Below are positions 1-8,541 of a stretch of DNA of 64,000 nt, one piece after another. The position numbers were made by a program, and so were the translations under genes. Origin of the DNA: Streptomyces collinus Tu 365. GTDB taxonomy: Bacteria > Actinomycetota > Actinomycetes > Streptomycetales > Streptomycetaceae. The notes under the pieces were generated by a model. The model had not been told where the DNA came from, ran no database searches, and saw only the letters and a program-made list of their open reading frames with translations. Numbering within the stretch: position 1 is the first letter of the stretch; each line of letters begins with the position of its first letter. The stretch spans positions 1,612,001 through 1,676,000 of the forward strand of contig NC_021985.1 of the NCBI RefSeq assembly GCF_000444875.1, written 5' to 3'.

Positions 1-40
1 TGCGCGCCAGGGACTGGGTCAGGAGTTCGAGGTCCGACAC
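1..40 (-). CDS. 5' end of a divergent gene, cut by the window edge
   Basis: Read on the minus strand, a GTG at 40-38 opens a frame that begins VSDLELLTQSLAR and runs off the window. A purine-rich GGACGGAAC lies immediately upstream. This opening resembles the N-terminus of XRE-type helix-turn-helix regulators with a cupin domain, which are often divergent from EamA exporters, but 13 residues are too few to be sure. The coding frame and divergent arrangement are seen; the family is inference. Confidence 0.4.
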   Translation of the reverse strand, partial: MSDLELLTQSLAR

Positions 41-123
41 GTTCCGTCCGGTTCCGTCCAGTAGCGGGAGTGGGGCTGACGAGAGAACAGGGAAGTGAGC
101 TGTGGGTGAATTATTTTGCTCGA

Positions 124-147
124 CGTAGTTCACTGGAACGAACTACG
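124..147. promoter_or_regulatory. Perfect inverted repeat, candidate operator
   Basis: CGTAGTTC (124-131) and GAACTACG (140-147) are exact reverse complements separated by 8 bp. The dyad lies between the divergent partial gene and the EamA gene, about 45 bp before the transporter start. Size and symmetry suit a dimeric repressor site. Confidence 0.5.
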
Positions 148-192
148 GTGGGATGCACCCGCTCGTTCACCGAACTGTACTGCGAGGCAGCC

Positions 193-1050
193 GTGACCGC
201 GTTCTTCGCCCTGACCACGAGCCTGCTGTGGGGTCTGGCCGACTTCGGCGGCGGGCTGCTGACGCGACGCGCGCCCGCACTGACGGTGGTGGTCGCCTCC
301 CAGGCGATCGCCGCCGCCGTACTCGGTGTCCTCGTGGTCGCCACCGGGGGCTGGAGCGAGGCGGGCCCGCGCCTGTGGTTCGCGGTCGCCGCCGGCCTGG
401 CCGGTCCGGTCGCCCTGCTCTCCTTCTACAAGGCCCTGGCGCTGGGCCCGATGGGGGTGGTGTCTCCGCTGGCGACCCTGAGCGTCGCCGTCCCGGTGGG
501 GGTGGGCCTGGTGCTGGGCGAGCGCCCGGGGACCGTGCAGGTCGCCGGCATCGCGGTCGCCGTCACGGGCGTCGTCCTCGCGGGCGGGCCGCAGCTGCGC
601 GGCGCACCGGTGCAGCGGCGCACGATCCTGCTCACCTTGGTCGCGGCGCTGGGCTTCGGCACGGTGTTCGCGCTGATCGCGGAGGCCTCGACGACGGTCA
701 CCGGCCTGTTCCTGTCGCTGTTCGTACAGCGGGTGACGAGCGTCGCGGCGGGCGGCGCGGCCCTGTACGCCTCGGTGCGGCGCGGCACCCCTGCCCTGCC
801 CGAGGGCGGTCGGGTGCGGTCCTCGCTGCCGGCGCTGGGCTTCGTGGGGCTCGCGGACGTGGCGGCCAACGGCACGTACGCGGTCGCCGCCCAGCACGGC
901 CCGGTCACCGTGGCGGCGGTGCTGGCCTCGCTCTATCCGGTGGTCACCGCGCTGGCCGCACGCGGTTTCCTCAGCGAGCGGCTGCGCGCGGTCCAGGCCG
1001 CGGGGGCCGGACTCGCGCTGGTCGGGACGCTGCTGCTGGCGACCGGCTGA
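193..1050 (+). CDS. EamA/DMT-superfamily transporter
   Basis: A 285-aa integral membrane protein with the ten hydrophobic segments and two-repeat layout of drug/metabolite transporters; it probably exports or exchanges a small metabolite. The GTG at 193 is chosen because the first membrane segment (VTAFFALTTSLLWGLADF) starts there and GAGGC lies just upstream. The longer frame from 70 adds 41 residues that do not look like protein and crosses the operator dyad. The substrate cannot be told from sequence. The divergent gene at the window edge is a plausible regulator. Confidence 0.85.
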   Translation: MTAFFALTTSLLWGLADFGGGLLTRRAPALTVVVASQAIAAAVLGVLVVATGGWSEAGPRLWFAVAAGLAGPVALLSFYKALALGPMGVVSPLATLSVAVPVGVGLVLGERPGTVQVAGIAVAVTGVVLAGGPQLRGAPVQRRTILLTLVAALGFGTVFALIAEASTTVTGLFLSLFVQRVTSVAAGGAALYASVRRGTPALPEGGRVRSSLPALGFVGLADVAANGTYAVAAQHGPVTVAAVLASLYPVVTALAARGFLSERLRAVQAAGAGLALVGTLLLATG

Positions 1051-1076
1051 CGCGGCCGTCGGCCGCCAGATGGTGG

Positions 1077-1211
1077 CTCAGCCGTCGGGCACCAGGCTCT
1101 CTGCTCAGCCGTCGCCCACCAAGCCGGCGGCTCTGCCGTCGGCAACCCAGCCGGCGGCTCAATCGTCCGCCACCGAGCCGGCGGCTGAATCGTCCGCCAC
1201 CGAGCCGGCGG
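1077..1211. repeat. 27-bp tandem repeat between convergent genes
   Basis: Five exact-period units start at 1077, 1104, 1131, 1158 and 1185, and a sixth partial unit runs into the 3' end of the acyltransferase gene, including its stop codon. Most units contain GAGCCGGCGGCTC or a close variant, which can form a small hairpin. The array fills most of the gap between the EamA and acyltransferase stop codons. It may act as a bidirectional terminator made by repeated duplication of a gene end. Confidence 0.85.
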
Positions 1212-1212
1212 C

Positions 1213-1977
1213 TCAGCCGTCGGCCTCCAGGCGGGCCAGTTGCTCGGCGCCCTCCTCGTCCAGCTCGGCCAGCGCCCTCAGCTGCTCCGGGGTGATCCCG
1301 TCCGGCAGCGGCACCGGCGCCGGGGTCCGCAGCGGTGGCTGCCAGCCGTCGTCGGGGGTCCAGCGCCGTACGACCCGGGCGGGCGCGCCCGCCACCACGG
1401 CGTGGTCGGGCACGGTCCCGCGCACCACGGCACCCGCCGCCACGACCACGTTCCGGCCGATCCGGGCGCCGGGCAGGATCACCGCGCCGGTGCCGATCCA
1501 GCAGCCCGGGCCGATCTCCACCGGCTCCATGCGCGGCCACTGCCGGCCGATGGGCTCGTGCGGGTCGTCGTAGGAGTGGTTGGTGGAGGTGACGTAGACG
1601 TACGGGCCGAAGTAGCAGTCGCTGCCGATCGTGACCGTGGTGTCGGCGATGACGTGGCTGCCCCGGCCGAGCACGACGCCGTCGCCGATGCGCAGGATCG
1701 GGTCGGGGCCGAGGTCCAGGTCCGGCATCAGCCCGGCGGTCAGGGTGACCTGCTCGGCGATGATGCAGTGGGAGCCGAGGTGGATCCAGGGTTCGCCGAA
1801 GACCGTGCCGAGCGGGAAGGCCAGCCGGGTGGCCTCGCCGATCGAGCCGAAGCGGAGGCCGCCGGGGTTCTCGGCGGACACCGAACCGGTGCGCTGCACC
1901 CACGCCCAGGCCGCGTGGACGGCGCGCTGCGCTACGCGGCCCCGCCACGATGAGAACGTGTTCTTGCTCTTCGGCAC
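1213..1977 (-). CDS. Hexapeptide-repeat (left-handed beta-helix) acyltransferase
   Basis: A 254-aa protein with isoleucine/valine-rich hexapeptide repeats from about residue 65 to 200 (for example VEIGPGCWIGTGAVILPG), as in the WbbJ/maltose O-acetyltransferase group. His134 in STNHSYDDP fits the usual catalytic histidine. These enzymes usually transfer acetyl from acetyl-CoA to a sugar or small-molecule hydroxyl. The C-terminal 50 residues are acidic and outside the helix. The start is a GTG preceded by TAACTT six bases upstream and no ribosome site, so a leaderless transcript is likely. The 3' end lies in the 27-bp repeat array. Acceptor unknown. Confidence 0.8.
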   Translation of the reverse strand: MPKSKNTFSSWRGRVAQRAVHAAWAWVQRTGSVSAENPGGLRFGSIGEATRLAFPLGTVFGEPWIHLGSHCIIAEQVTLTAGLMPDLDLGPDPILRIGDGVVLGRGSHVIADTTVTIGSDCYFGPYVYVTSTNHSYDDPHEPIGRQWPRMEPVEIGPGCWIGTGAVILPGARIGRNVVVAAGAVVRGTVPDHAVVAGAPARVVRRWTPDDGWQPPLRTPAPVPLPDGITPEQLRALAELDEEGAEQLARLEADG

Positions 1978-2115
1978 GGGCTCAAGTTACTCGGCGGGAG
2001 CCTCCGGCATGAGGGCGGGCTGCTGTGATCTTTGCCCTACCGGTGTCGTACGGTGCGGGAGACGTGTGGTGCGCAGCACGTGAGGTGCGGGGCACCGGTG
2101 ACGCGAGGAGAGCTG

Positions 2116-2643
2116 ATGACGCACAAGGCGATGATCGTGGGCTTCGGCGGCAAGGACCCCCGGCTCGACGGTGAGGTGTTCGTGGCGCCCACGGCATCGG
2201 TGATCGGGGACGTGACGCTCCGCACGGGCGTCAGCGTCTGGTACGGCGCGGTGCTGCGCGGTGACGTCGAGAGCATCGAGGTCGGCGCCAGCAGCAACGT
2301 GCAGGACAACTGCACCCTGCACGCCGATCCCGGGTTCCCGGTGCGGGTCGGGGAGCGGGTGTCCATCGGTCACAACGCCGTGGTGCACGGGGCGACCGTG
2401 GAGGACGACTGCCTCGTCGGGATGGGCGCGACCGTGCTCAACGGCGCCGTGATCGGGGCCGGTTCGCTGGTGGCCGCGCAGGCGCTGGTGCCGCAGGGAA
2501 TGGTCGTTCCGCCGGGGTCGCTGGTGGCGGGGGTGCCCGCGAAGGTGAAGCGGGCGCTGTCGGAGGAGGAGCGGCAGGGGGTCACCCTCAACGGCACCAT
2601 GTACGCCGAGCTGGGCAAGGCGCACCGCGGGGTGCACGAGTAA
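2116..2643 (+). CDS. Gamma-carbonic anhydrase family protein
   Basis: A 175-aa left-handed beta-helix protein of the YrdA/PaaY/CaiE type. Hexapeptide turns run through most of its length, and the metal-ligand histidines are visible as LHAD (His69) and IGHNAVVHG (His86, His91), with the RGD of the family near residue 49. The metal-dependent trimer fold is well known for the family; carbonic anhydrase activity varies and is not shown here. The ATG at 2116 follows GAGGAG by 5 bases, which settles the start. The stop codon lies inside a 16-bp tandem repeat. Confidence 0.85.
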   Translation: MTHKAMIVGFGGKDPRLDGEVFVAPTASVIGDVTLRTGVSVWYGAVLRGDVESIEVGASSNVQDNCTLHADPGFPVRVGERVSIGHNAVVHGATVEDDCLVGMGATVLNGAVIGAGSLVAAQALVPQGMVVPPGSLVAGVPAKVKRALSEEERQGVTLNGTMYAELGKAHRGVHE

Positions 2644-2676
2644 CGGGGTGCACGGGCAGCGGGGTGCACGGGTAGC
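2629..2676. repeat. 16-bp tandem repeat spanning a stop codon
   Basis: Three units start at 2629, 2645 and 2661. The second is GGGGTGCACGGGCAGC, and a fourth begins GGGG. The first unit carries the TAA stop of the carbonic-anhydrase-like gene, so the array looks like a duplication of the gene end into the convergent gap before the DedA gene. Confidence 0.8.
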
Positions 2677-2689
2677 GGGGCCCGCGGCC

Positions 2690-3343
2690 TTACTCCCCGG
2701 CACCCACCGGCTCTGCCTCGGGCTGGTCCTGCCGCTCGAGCTGGGCCTTCTTGGCACGGCGCTTGATGACCAGCGCGGACGCCAGGCCGATCAGGACCGC
2801 GGCCGCCAGACCCACGTACGAGAAGCGCTTGAGCCAGTCCTCGGCGACGACGCCGACGTAGTAGATGACCGCCGTGGTGCCGCCGGCCCAGCAGATGCCG
2901 CCGAGGACGTTGGCGATCAGGAACTTCCAGTACGGCATCTGCAGCACGCCCGCGAGGGGGCCGGCGAAGATGCGCAGCAGGGCGACGAAACGGCCGAAGA
3001 AGACCGCCCACATGCCCCACTTCTCGAAGGAGCGCTCGGCGGTGGCGACATGGCCCTCGCTGAAGTGCTTCGGGAACTTCGCGCCCAGCCAGGCCAGCAT
3101 CGGGCGGCCGCCCTTGCGGCCGATCGCGTAGCCGATGGAGTCGCCGATCACGGCTCCGGCGGTCGCGCACACGCCGAGCACGACGGGGTTGACGCCGGTG
3201 TGCTGGGAGGACATGAGGGCCGCCGAGACCAGGACGATCTCACCCGGCAGCGGGATGCCCAGACTCTCCAGGCCGATCACCACGCCGACCACGGCGTAGA
3301 CCGCGGCCGCGGGCACCGTGTCGAGCCATTCCTGCACGTGCAC
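2690..3343 (-). CDS. DedA family membrane protein (VTT domain)
   Basis: A 217-aa polytopic membrane protein with the DedA/SNARE-associated hallmark segments: ESLGIPLPGE near the N-terminus, GDSIGYAIGRKGGR, and FFGRFVALLRIFAGPLAG with the conserved arginines. Several DedA proteins are thought to move undecaprenyl phosphate or phosphatidylethanolamine across the inner membrane. The GTG at 3343 is chosen because GGGGAGG sits 8 bases upstream; the longer frame from 3604 adds 87 low-quality residues. A second VTT protein is at 33374. Lipid substrate not determinable. Confidence 0.88.
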   Translation of the reverse strand: MHVQEWLDTVPAAAVYAVVGVVIGLESLGIPLPGEIVLVSAALMSSQHTGVNPVVLGVCATAGAVIGDSIGYAIGRKGGRPMLAWLGAKFPKHFSEGHVATAERSFEKWGMWAVFFGRFVALLRIFAGPLAGVLQMPYWKFLIANVLGGICWAGGTTAVIYYVGVVAEDWLKRFSYVGLAAAVLIGLASALVIKRRAKKAQLERQDQPEAEPVGAGE

Positions 3344-3594
3344 CGCGGGTACCTCCCCTGTCACCGTTCCTGACCACCCGGGCGTGGCTTGCGCAGCGCG
3401 CCCCCTGGGAAGGCTACCTGGTCGGCTGTGCACGGCGGTTTCCGCGCACGCGCCCCGCGGCACCGCCCCGCCCTCGCTCCGTCGGTTCCCGGCCACCCCG
3501 GTGTCACGCGGGAGGGGAAGGCTCCCGGAGGTTTCGCCGCTCCGCCTCCCCCCGGCCCCTGTCCAGGGTCCCGCCGCGGAAGGACGACTTCCCC

Positions 3595-4788
3595 GTGTCC
3601 TCACTGTCTCCGCTCACTCCGCCCTCTCCACCCGCGCTGCCCCCGGGGGCGACTCCGTCATCGGTGGCGGCACGGCCACCGGGGGCCTCGGTGCCTCGGT
3701 CGACGGCGGCGTCGCCCCCGCCGGACCCGCGGCACCGGCCGGTGACGGCGGACCCTCCGGCGGCCCCGGACCACCCGGTGGCGGGCGGCCCCGCACCGGA
3801 TTCCTCGCCGCGCTCGCCCGGTCCCCTGCCCGAGGCGCGGGTGCGCCGGGGCTCGCTCATGGCGGCCCGGCCGGTCCGGCTCGCCCTGTGTCTGGCGCCC
3901 CTGCTGCTCGCCGGGGGCTGGGCCCTGGCCAACCGGCCCGTGGCGTACGAGGGCGTCGTACGCCTGACCGCCGCGGACCCCTGGTGGCTGCTGGCGGGGG
4001 CCGCGGTCACCTGCCTGACCTGGGTGGCCGCCGCGTGCTGCCGGCAGGGCGCGCTGCCGGACCGGCTGCCTCCGGGGCTGCTGCTGGCCTCGCAGTTCGC
4101 GGCGGGCGCGGCGAACCACGCCCTGCCGGGCGGCCTGGGCGCGCACGCCGTCACCCTGCGCTTCCTGCGCACCCGCGGGGTGCCGCTGTCCCGGGCGACC
4201 GCCTCGATCGGCCTCTACTCCCTGGCCAGATGTCTCGCCAGGAGTTTGGTTCTGCTGCTGTTCCTGGCGTGCACGCCCGCCCGGCAGCGGCTGGGCGATG
4301 TGCTGCCGGACGGCCGCCTGGTGCCTACGGCCGCCGCGGCGGGCGGTGTGCTGGCCGTGACGGGGCTGGTCGTGATGACCGTACGACCGCTGCGGCGCCC
4401 GGTGACGCGGATCATCGGGGGTGCCCTCGCCGACGCACGGGAGGTGCACGGGCGGCCCTCCCGGGTGCTGGCGCTTTGGGGCGGGGCGGTCGCGATGCCT
4501 CTGGTGCAGGCGGGGGTGCTGGTGTGCGTGGGGGCTTCGCTGGACCTGGGGCTGCCGTGGCACCACGTGGTCCTCGCCCACCTGGCGGCCGGCACCGCGG
4601 TCGGCGCGGTCCCGTCGCCCGGCGGTCTCGCGGTGGACGCGGCCCTGGTGTGGACGCTGGTCGCCTTCGGCGGCTCGCCCGCCCTGGCCACCGCGACCGT
4701 GATCGGCTACCGCCTCCTGACCGACTGGCTCCCCCTGCTGCCGGGCGCCCTGGTCCTGTCGGCACTGATCCGCGCGGAGGTGCTGTGA
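3595..4788 (+). CDS. YbhN/LPG-synthase transmembrane-domain (flippase-like) protein
   Basis: A 397-aa protein with a proline/alanine-rich, probably cytosolic head of about 95 residues, then 7-8 hydrophobic segments of the lysylphosphatidylglycerol-synthase membrane-region family (UPF0104). The family signature region is visible as ANHALPGGLGAHAVTLRFL. Relatives are membrane proteins linked to lipid translocation. The GTG start at 3595 follows GGAAGGAC by 9-10 bases. It is the last gene before the synthase operon and points towards it, so a role in handling that operon's lipid is possible but unproven. Confidence 0.75.
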   Translation: MSSLSPLTPPSPPALPPGATPSSVAARPPGASVPRSTAASPPPDPRHRPVTADPPAAPDHPVAGGPAPDSSPRSPGPLPEARVRRGSLMAARPVRLALCLAPLLLAGGWALANRPVAYEGVVRLTAADPWWLLAGAAVTCLTWVAAACCRQGALPDRLPPGLLLASQFAAGAANHALPGGLGAHAVTLRFLRTRGVPLSRATASIGLYSLARCLARSLVLLLFLACTPARQRLGDVLPDGRLVPTAAAAGGVLAVTGLVVMTVRPLRRPVTRIIGGALADAREVHGRPSRVLALWGGAVAMPLVQAGVLVCVGASLDLGLPWHHVVLAHLAAGTAVGAVPSPGGLAVDAALVWTLVAFGGSPALATATVIGYRLLTDWLPLLPGALVLSALIRAEVL

Positions 4789-5087
4789 GGGGGCGCTCGC
4801 GGCGGGGCGCCCGGGAGGTGGGGCGTCACTCCCCCGAGCGATGCGTTCGTCCCCCGAGCGGTCGGGAAGCGGCGTCGCGATCCGGACGGGCCGGCGTCCG
4901 GCCCGCCGCGACCGGCCGACGCGCACGGTCGCTCTCGCTCGGCGCCCACGGGGTGGAGCCACTAGGCGGTGCGCATCGCGCAAGCCACGACAGCGGGCCG
5001 GTCGCTGAACCCTGAACCGGCCCGGCAGTGCCGCTGGTCGAAGGGGCCGAGGCAACCCCGCCCCCCCGAAGCCGCGCGCAGCGCTCC
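4789..5087. other. Convergent gap of about 300 bp, no gene seen
   Basis: Very G+C-rich sequence between the flippase-like gene and the methyltransferase gene. It carries two copies of CCCCCGAGCG (4831-4840 and 4851-4860) at 20-bp spacing. No convincing frame or RNA gene was found; a termination function for the synthase operon is likely but no strong hairpin was identified. Confidence 0.5.
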
Positions 5088-6155
5088 TCACTCTCGCCGG
5101 GCCACCAGGCGGTACGCGTTGCTCAGGCCGAGGGGTTCGGCGAGGGGGCGGATCGCCAAGCGGTCCAGGAGGGTTGCCGTGAGGAGGGCGGGGATGCCGG
5201 CCAGCAGGAGGGCGGTGCGGGCGGCGCGGCGCAGGGCCCCTGGGGGTTCGGGCAGCCAGGGTGCGTCCTCGCGCGGGGCGGCGTGGTCGAGGGCCAGCCA
5301 TACGGCGGCGAGCAGGTCGACGGGGTCGTGCGGCTCGGCGTGCTGTTCGGCGACGACGGTGAAGCCGAGCGCGGTCAGCCGCTGCCGCAGGTTGGCGACG
5401 GGGACGAAGTGCAGGTGCTGCGGCTGGAGCCAGGGCAGCCACCAGCGGCCGAGCAGGCGGGCGTAACGGCTCTCCGGGTCCGGGACCTCGATGAGCAGGT
5501 GGCCGCCGGGGCGTACGACCTCGTGGGCGGCCCGGAGTTCCCGCTCCGGGTCGGTGCTGTGCTCCAGGTAGTGGAACATGCTCACCACGTCGTACCGGGC
5601 GGCCAGTTCGGGCGCGAGGTCGGGGAAGGCGCCGCGGTAGGCGTGTGCCACCCTGCCCTCGCGGGCGGCGAGTTCGACGCCGTCGGTGAAGTCGAGGCCG
5701 TCGAACGTGGTGCCGGGCAGGACGGCTCGGGCGGCCTCGCAGAAGTGGCCATGGCCGGTGCCGACGTCGAGCCAGTTCTTCGGGGTGGGGTCGTGGGGCG
5801 CCATCGCCTCGGCCCGGCCCCGGTACATCGCGGTGCGGCCGCCGAACGTCCCGCTCATGCGCTGTTCGCCGAGGCCGTCGTAGAAGTCGCGGTAGTAGAA
5901 GTCCAGTCCCTCCGGCGTCAGTCGGGGGTTCTGGAAGACGTGGCCGCAGTCCGCGCAGCGGTCGAGGGTGAAGTGGCCCGGCTTGTGCTGGAGCAGGTCG
6001 GTGGTGCGCAGCCGGACCGCCAGCCGGGCGGAGCCGCACCAGGGACAGGCGGTGCTCCGGGTGCCGAAGAAGCGGTCGGTGCCGCCGGCCAGGTCGGCGC
6101 GGTAGGCGGGCCGCAGGGCGGCGATCCGCTCGGCGTTCTTGCCGGGTTCGCTCAT
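5088..6155 (-). CDS. Class I SAM-dependent methyltransferase with N-terminal zinc-ribbon-like motif
   Basis: A 355-aa protein. An N-terminal CPWC / CADC pair (about residues 38-70) forms a probable zinc ribbon and is followed by HVFQNPRLTPEGLDFYYRDF. A Rossmann methyltransferase core follows with motif I WLDVGTGHGHFCEAARAV and a post-motif VVRPGGHLLIEVP. This arrangement is common in sugar C-methyltransferases and in cyclopropane/lipid-type methyltransferases. A hydrophobic stretch near the C-terminus could bind a membrane or lipid. It is the last gene of the synthase operon; its ATG overlaps the glycosyltransferase stop (ATGA) and follows GAGGAGG. It probably methylates the sugar or lipid product. 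Confidence 0.82.
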   Translation of the reverse strand: MSEPGKNAERIAALRPAYRADLAGGTDRFFGTRSTACPWCGSARLAVRLRTTDLLQHKPGHFTLDRCADCGHVFQNPRLTPEGLDFYYRDFYDGLGEQRMSGTFGGRTAMYRGRAEAMAPHDPTPKNWLDVGTGHGHFCEAARAVLPGTTFDGLDFTDGVELAAREGRVAHAYRGAFPDLAPELAARYDVVSMFHYLEHSTDPERELRAAHEVVRPGGHLLIEVPDPESRYARLLGRWWLPWLQPQHLHFVPVANLRQRLTALGFTVVAEQHAEPHDPVDLLAAVWLALDHAAPREDAPWLPEPPGALRRAARTALLLAGIPALLTATLLDRLAIRPLAEPLGLSNAYRLVARRE

Positions 6156-7366
6156 CGGCCCTCCTCGGTCCGTCGTGCGCCGCTGTCGGCCGCCAGTCGT
6201 TCGAGGTGGGCGGCGGCCGCCCGGGCCCCGCCCGCCGCGCGGAACGCGGTGCGCACCCGGGCGGCGGCGGCCCGGTGGACGCGGTCGTACAGGACGTGGT
6301 CGAGGGCCTCGCCCAGCCGATGCGCGGTGACTCTGCCGAACCTGACCCGGACCCCGGCACCGGCGTCCACGACCTGCGCGGCCACCACGGGCTGGTCGTC
6401 GCGGATGGGCGCCACGACGAGCGGGACACCGTGCCAGAGCGCCTCGCACACCGTGTTGTGCCCGGCGTGGCAGACGACCGCGTCCATCCGCTCCAGCAGC
6501 GGGAGTTGAGGTACGGACGGCAGGATCAGCACATCCTTGTCCGCCTCGCCCGGGTCGCCGTCGGGCAGCGTGCCGCCCGGGTCGACGAGCACCGCCTGCA
6601 CCCGGTCGGCGCGCTCGCGCAGGGCGGCGCGGCACTCCGCGAGGAAGCGGTCGCCCGCGTCGGCGTTGGCCGTGCCCAGGGTGACGAGGACCTTCACCCG
6701 GCCGGGGTCGAGCCACTCCCAGGGGAAGCAGGGCCCGGCCGGGCGGTCGGCGAGGGACGGTCCGACGTAGTGGATGCGTGACCCCAACGGAGCCTGCGGA
6801 CCGATGAGTTCGGGCGTGCTGAAGATCAGGAGCAGATGGGGCGAGTAACGCGGGTCGGCGGTCCCGGCCGGGTCACCGATCCGGGCGCGCAGCTCGGCCA
6901 GGCGCTCGCCCAGCCATTCGGCGACCCTGGGCAGCCCGTCATAGGCACCGGCGAACTCGGCCGAGGTGGTGGCGGAGGTCGCCCAGGGCAGGCCCAGGCG
7001 TTCGGCCACCAGGGCACCGGCGAACGCCTGCTGGTCCACGACCAGGACGTCGGGGCGGAAGTCCGTGACGGCGGCGTGGACGCCGGGGGCCATCGCGTCG
7101 GCGAGCGGCACCAGGTACCGCTCCCACAGGAACCTCAGCGCCTCCGCGCCGCGCAGCTCGGGCGGCCGTACGGCGCCGTCGACGCCCGGCACCGGACCCG
7201 CGCAGGCGTGGACGTGGGCGTCCCGGCCGGCGAGCCGGCGCACCAGCGACGCGTCGGCGCACGCCCAGGCCACCCGGTGTCCCCGCGCGGCGAGCCGTGC
7301 GGCGACTCCGACGGCCGGATTGACGTGCCCGACCAGCGGCGGGACGACGAACAGGAACCGGCTCAC
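6152..7366 (-). CDS. Family-1 glycosyltransferase (MGT/UGT type)
   Basis: A 404-aa GT-B glycosyltransferase of the macrolide/UGT group. The N-terminus FLFVVPPLVGHVNPAVGVA is typical of the acceptor-binding domain. The C-terminal nucleotide-sugar site is seen as CHAGHNTVCEALWHGVP (about residues 297-313) followed by DDQPVVAAQV. Such enzymes attach a sugar from UDP- or dTDP-sugar to a small-molecule or lipid hydroxyl. It starts with a GTG that overlaps the hydrolase stop (GTGA) and ends overlapping the methyltransferase start, so it is translationally coupled on both sides. In this operon it probably glycosylates the synthase product. Confidence 0.88.
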   Translation of the reverse strand: MSRFLFVVPPLVGHVNPAVGVAARLAARGHRVAWACADASLVRRLAGRDAHVHACAGPVPGVDGAVRPPELRGAEALRFLWERYLVPLADAMAPGVHAAVTDFRPDVLVVDQQAFAGALVAERLGLPWATSATTSAEFAGAYDGLPRVAEWLGERLAELRARIGDPAGTADPRYSPHLLLIFSTPELIGPQAPLGSRIHYVGPSLADRPAGPCFPWEWLDPGRVKVLVTLGTANADAGDRFLAECRAALRERADRVQAVLVDPGGTLPDGDPGEADKDVLILPSVPQLPLLERMDAVVCHAGHNTVCEALWHGVPLVVAPIRDDQPVVAAQVVDAGAGVRVRFGRVTAHRLGEALDHVLYDRVHRAAAARVRTAFRAAGGARAAAAHLERLAADSGARRTEEGR

Positions 7367-8217
7367 CGCGCCCCCGCCCCGGCCTCCGCCGCGGAGCCGG
7401 GCCCGGCCCCCGCCCCTGCCCCGGCGCCCTCGACGGAGCGGATCAGGTCCAGGACGTGGCCGCCGACCGTGCCGGGTGCCTCCACCAGCACCGAGTGCTC
7501 GTGGCCCGGGAGCACGACCGGCCGGAAGTCCGTGAGCAGCCGCCGCTTCAGCGGTACCAGGTCCACCAGGTCCGAGTCGCCGCCGTACACGCCGAGGACC
7601 GGACAGCGTACGGCCGTGATCCGCGCCTCGGTCAGCACTCGGCTGGCGGGGATGTCGCGGCCCAGGGTGGTCTCGCGGGCGAGCCGGGCGGCGCTCTTGG
7701 CCAGCCGGGCGGTGTTGTGGCCGCGGTGGGTGACGATCCAGGCGAGGGCGTCGGGCTCGTTGTGCGCGAGCTGGGTGACCACGCGGCGCAGGATGCCGCC
7801 CATCTTCGCCGCCCAGGCGGCGGTCGCCGGTTCGGACTCGATCAGGGTGAGGCTGGCGGTGCGCTCGGGCCTGCGGGCGGCGAGGCCGAAGGCGATGGTG
7901 CCGCCGTAGGAGTTGCCGACGAGGTGCACGGGCCCGCTGATCCCCAGCCGGTCCAGGAGCGTCTCCAGGTCGTCGATGTTGTGGTCGAGGGTGTAGCCGC
8001 GCGGCGGGCGTTCACTGCGGCCGTGCCCGCGCAGGTCGTACATGACGACGTCGAGGCCGGCCGCCGCGAAGGCGGGGGCGACGGTGAAGTAGTAGCTGGC
8101 CAGGCTGTCGGTGAGCAGCCCGTGCACGAGGACGACGGTGGCGTGCGGCGTGCGCCCGTCCCCCGGGCCCATGCGCTGGACGTGCAGCCGGATCCCGCCG
8201 GCGTCGATCATCGCCAT
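7363..8217 (-). CDS. Alpha/beta hydrolase
   Basis: A 284-aa alpha/beta-hydrolase-fold enzyme with the nucleophile elbow GNSYGG (Ser near residue 103), an acid in GGDSDLVD (about 214) and a histidine in GHEHSV (about 239), so the triad looks complete. The C-terminal 30 residues are an Ala/Gly-rich tail. It lies 3 bp after the free ACP gene and overlaps the glycosyltransferase start. Its place in the operon suggests thioesterase-like release of the acyl chain from an ACP, or an editing role. Confidence 0.83.
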   Translation of the reverse strand: MAMIDAGGIRLHVQRMGPGDGRTPHATVVLVHGLLTDSLASYYFTVAPAFAAAGLDVVMYDLRGHGRSERPPRGYTLDHNIDDLETLLDRLGISGPVHLVGNSYGGTIAFGLAARRPERTASLTLIESEPATAAWAAKMGGILRRVVTQLAHNEPDALAWIVTHRGHNTARLAKSAARLARETTLGRDIPASRVLTEARITAVRCPVLGVYGGDSDLVDLVPLKRRLLTDFRPVVLPGHEHSVLVEAPGTVGGHVLDLIRSVEGAGAGAGAGPGSAAEAGAGAR

Positions 8218-8220
8218 GGG

Positions 8221-8541
8221 TCAGCCCGCCTCTGTGCGCCGCAGGCTCAGCACGACGTGTTCGACGAGCCGGCCCACGGTCAGCTCGATGATCTCGTCGA
8301 ACTCCATGCCGGCCAGGAACTCGGCGAGGTTGACCCGCCGTCCGTACCGCTCCTCCAGCAGCGCGGCCAGGGTGACCAGGTCGATGCTCTCCAGTTCCAG
8401 GTCGCGGTTGAAGGTGGTGGACGGGCCGATCTCGACGTCGTCCTCGCCGTACTCCGCGAGGAGGGTGCGGAGCATGCCGGTGACGTCGGCGAGCACGGCG
8501 TCGGTGGCGGGCTGCGCGGGCAGCGGCTGGGTGGGGTTCAT
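8221..8541 (-). CDS. Free-standing acyl carrier protein
   Basis: A 106-aa carrier protein. The phosphopantetheine attachment site is the serine in DLELESIDLVTL (about residue 52), with an acidic helix II as usual for ACPs. It differs from the ACP inside the large synthase (SIDSIKRAEI) and so probably plays another role, such as loading, storage or presentation of the chain to the hydrolase or glycosyltransferase. Its ATG overlaps the stop of the KS-AT-DH-PPT gene (ATGA), giving a fixed expression ratio. A dedicated phosphopantetheinyl transferase domain lies at the end of that upstream gene. Confidence 0.88.
   Translation of the reverse strand: MNPTQPLPAQPATDAVLADVTGMLRTLLAEYGEDDVEIGPSTTFNRDLELESIDLVTLAALLEERYGRRVNLAEFLAGMEFDEIIELTVGRLVEHVVLSLRRTEAG

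Noticed and set aside
1077..1211. CRISPR array
   Set aside because: The 27-bp units are contiguous with no unique spacers.
1070..1573. Plus-strand frame with Ser-Ala-Thr-Glu-Pro repeats
   Set aside because: It is the 27-bp repeat read in an open frame and then runs antisense through the acyltransferase gene; no start signal.
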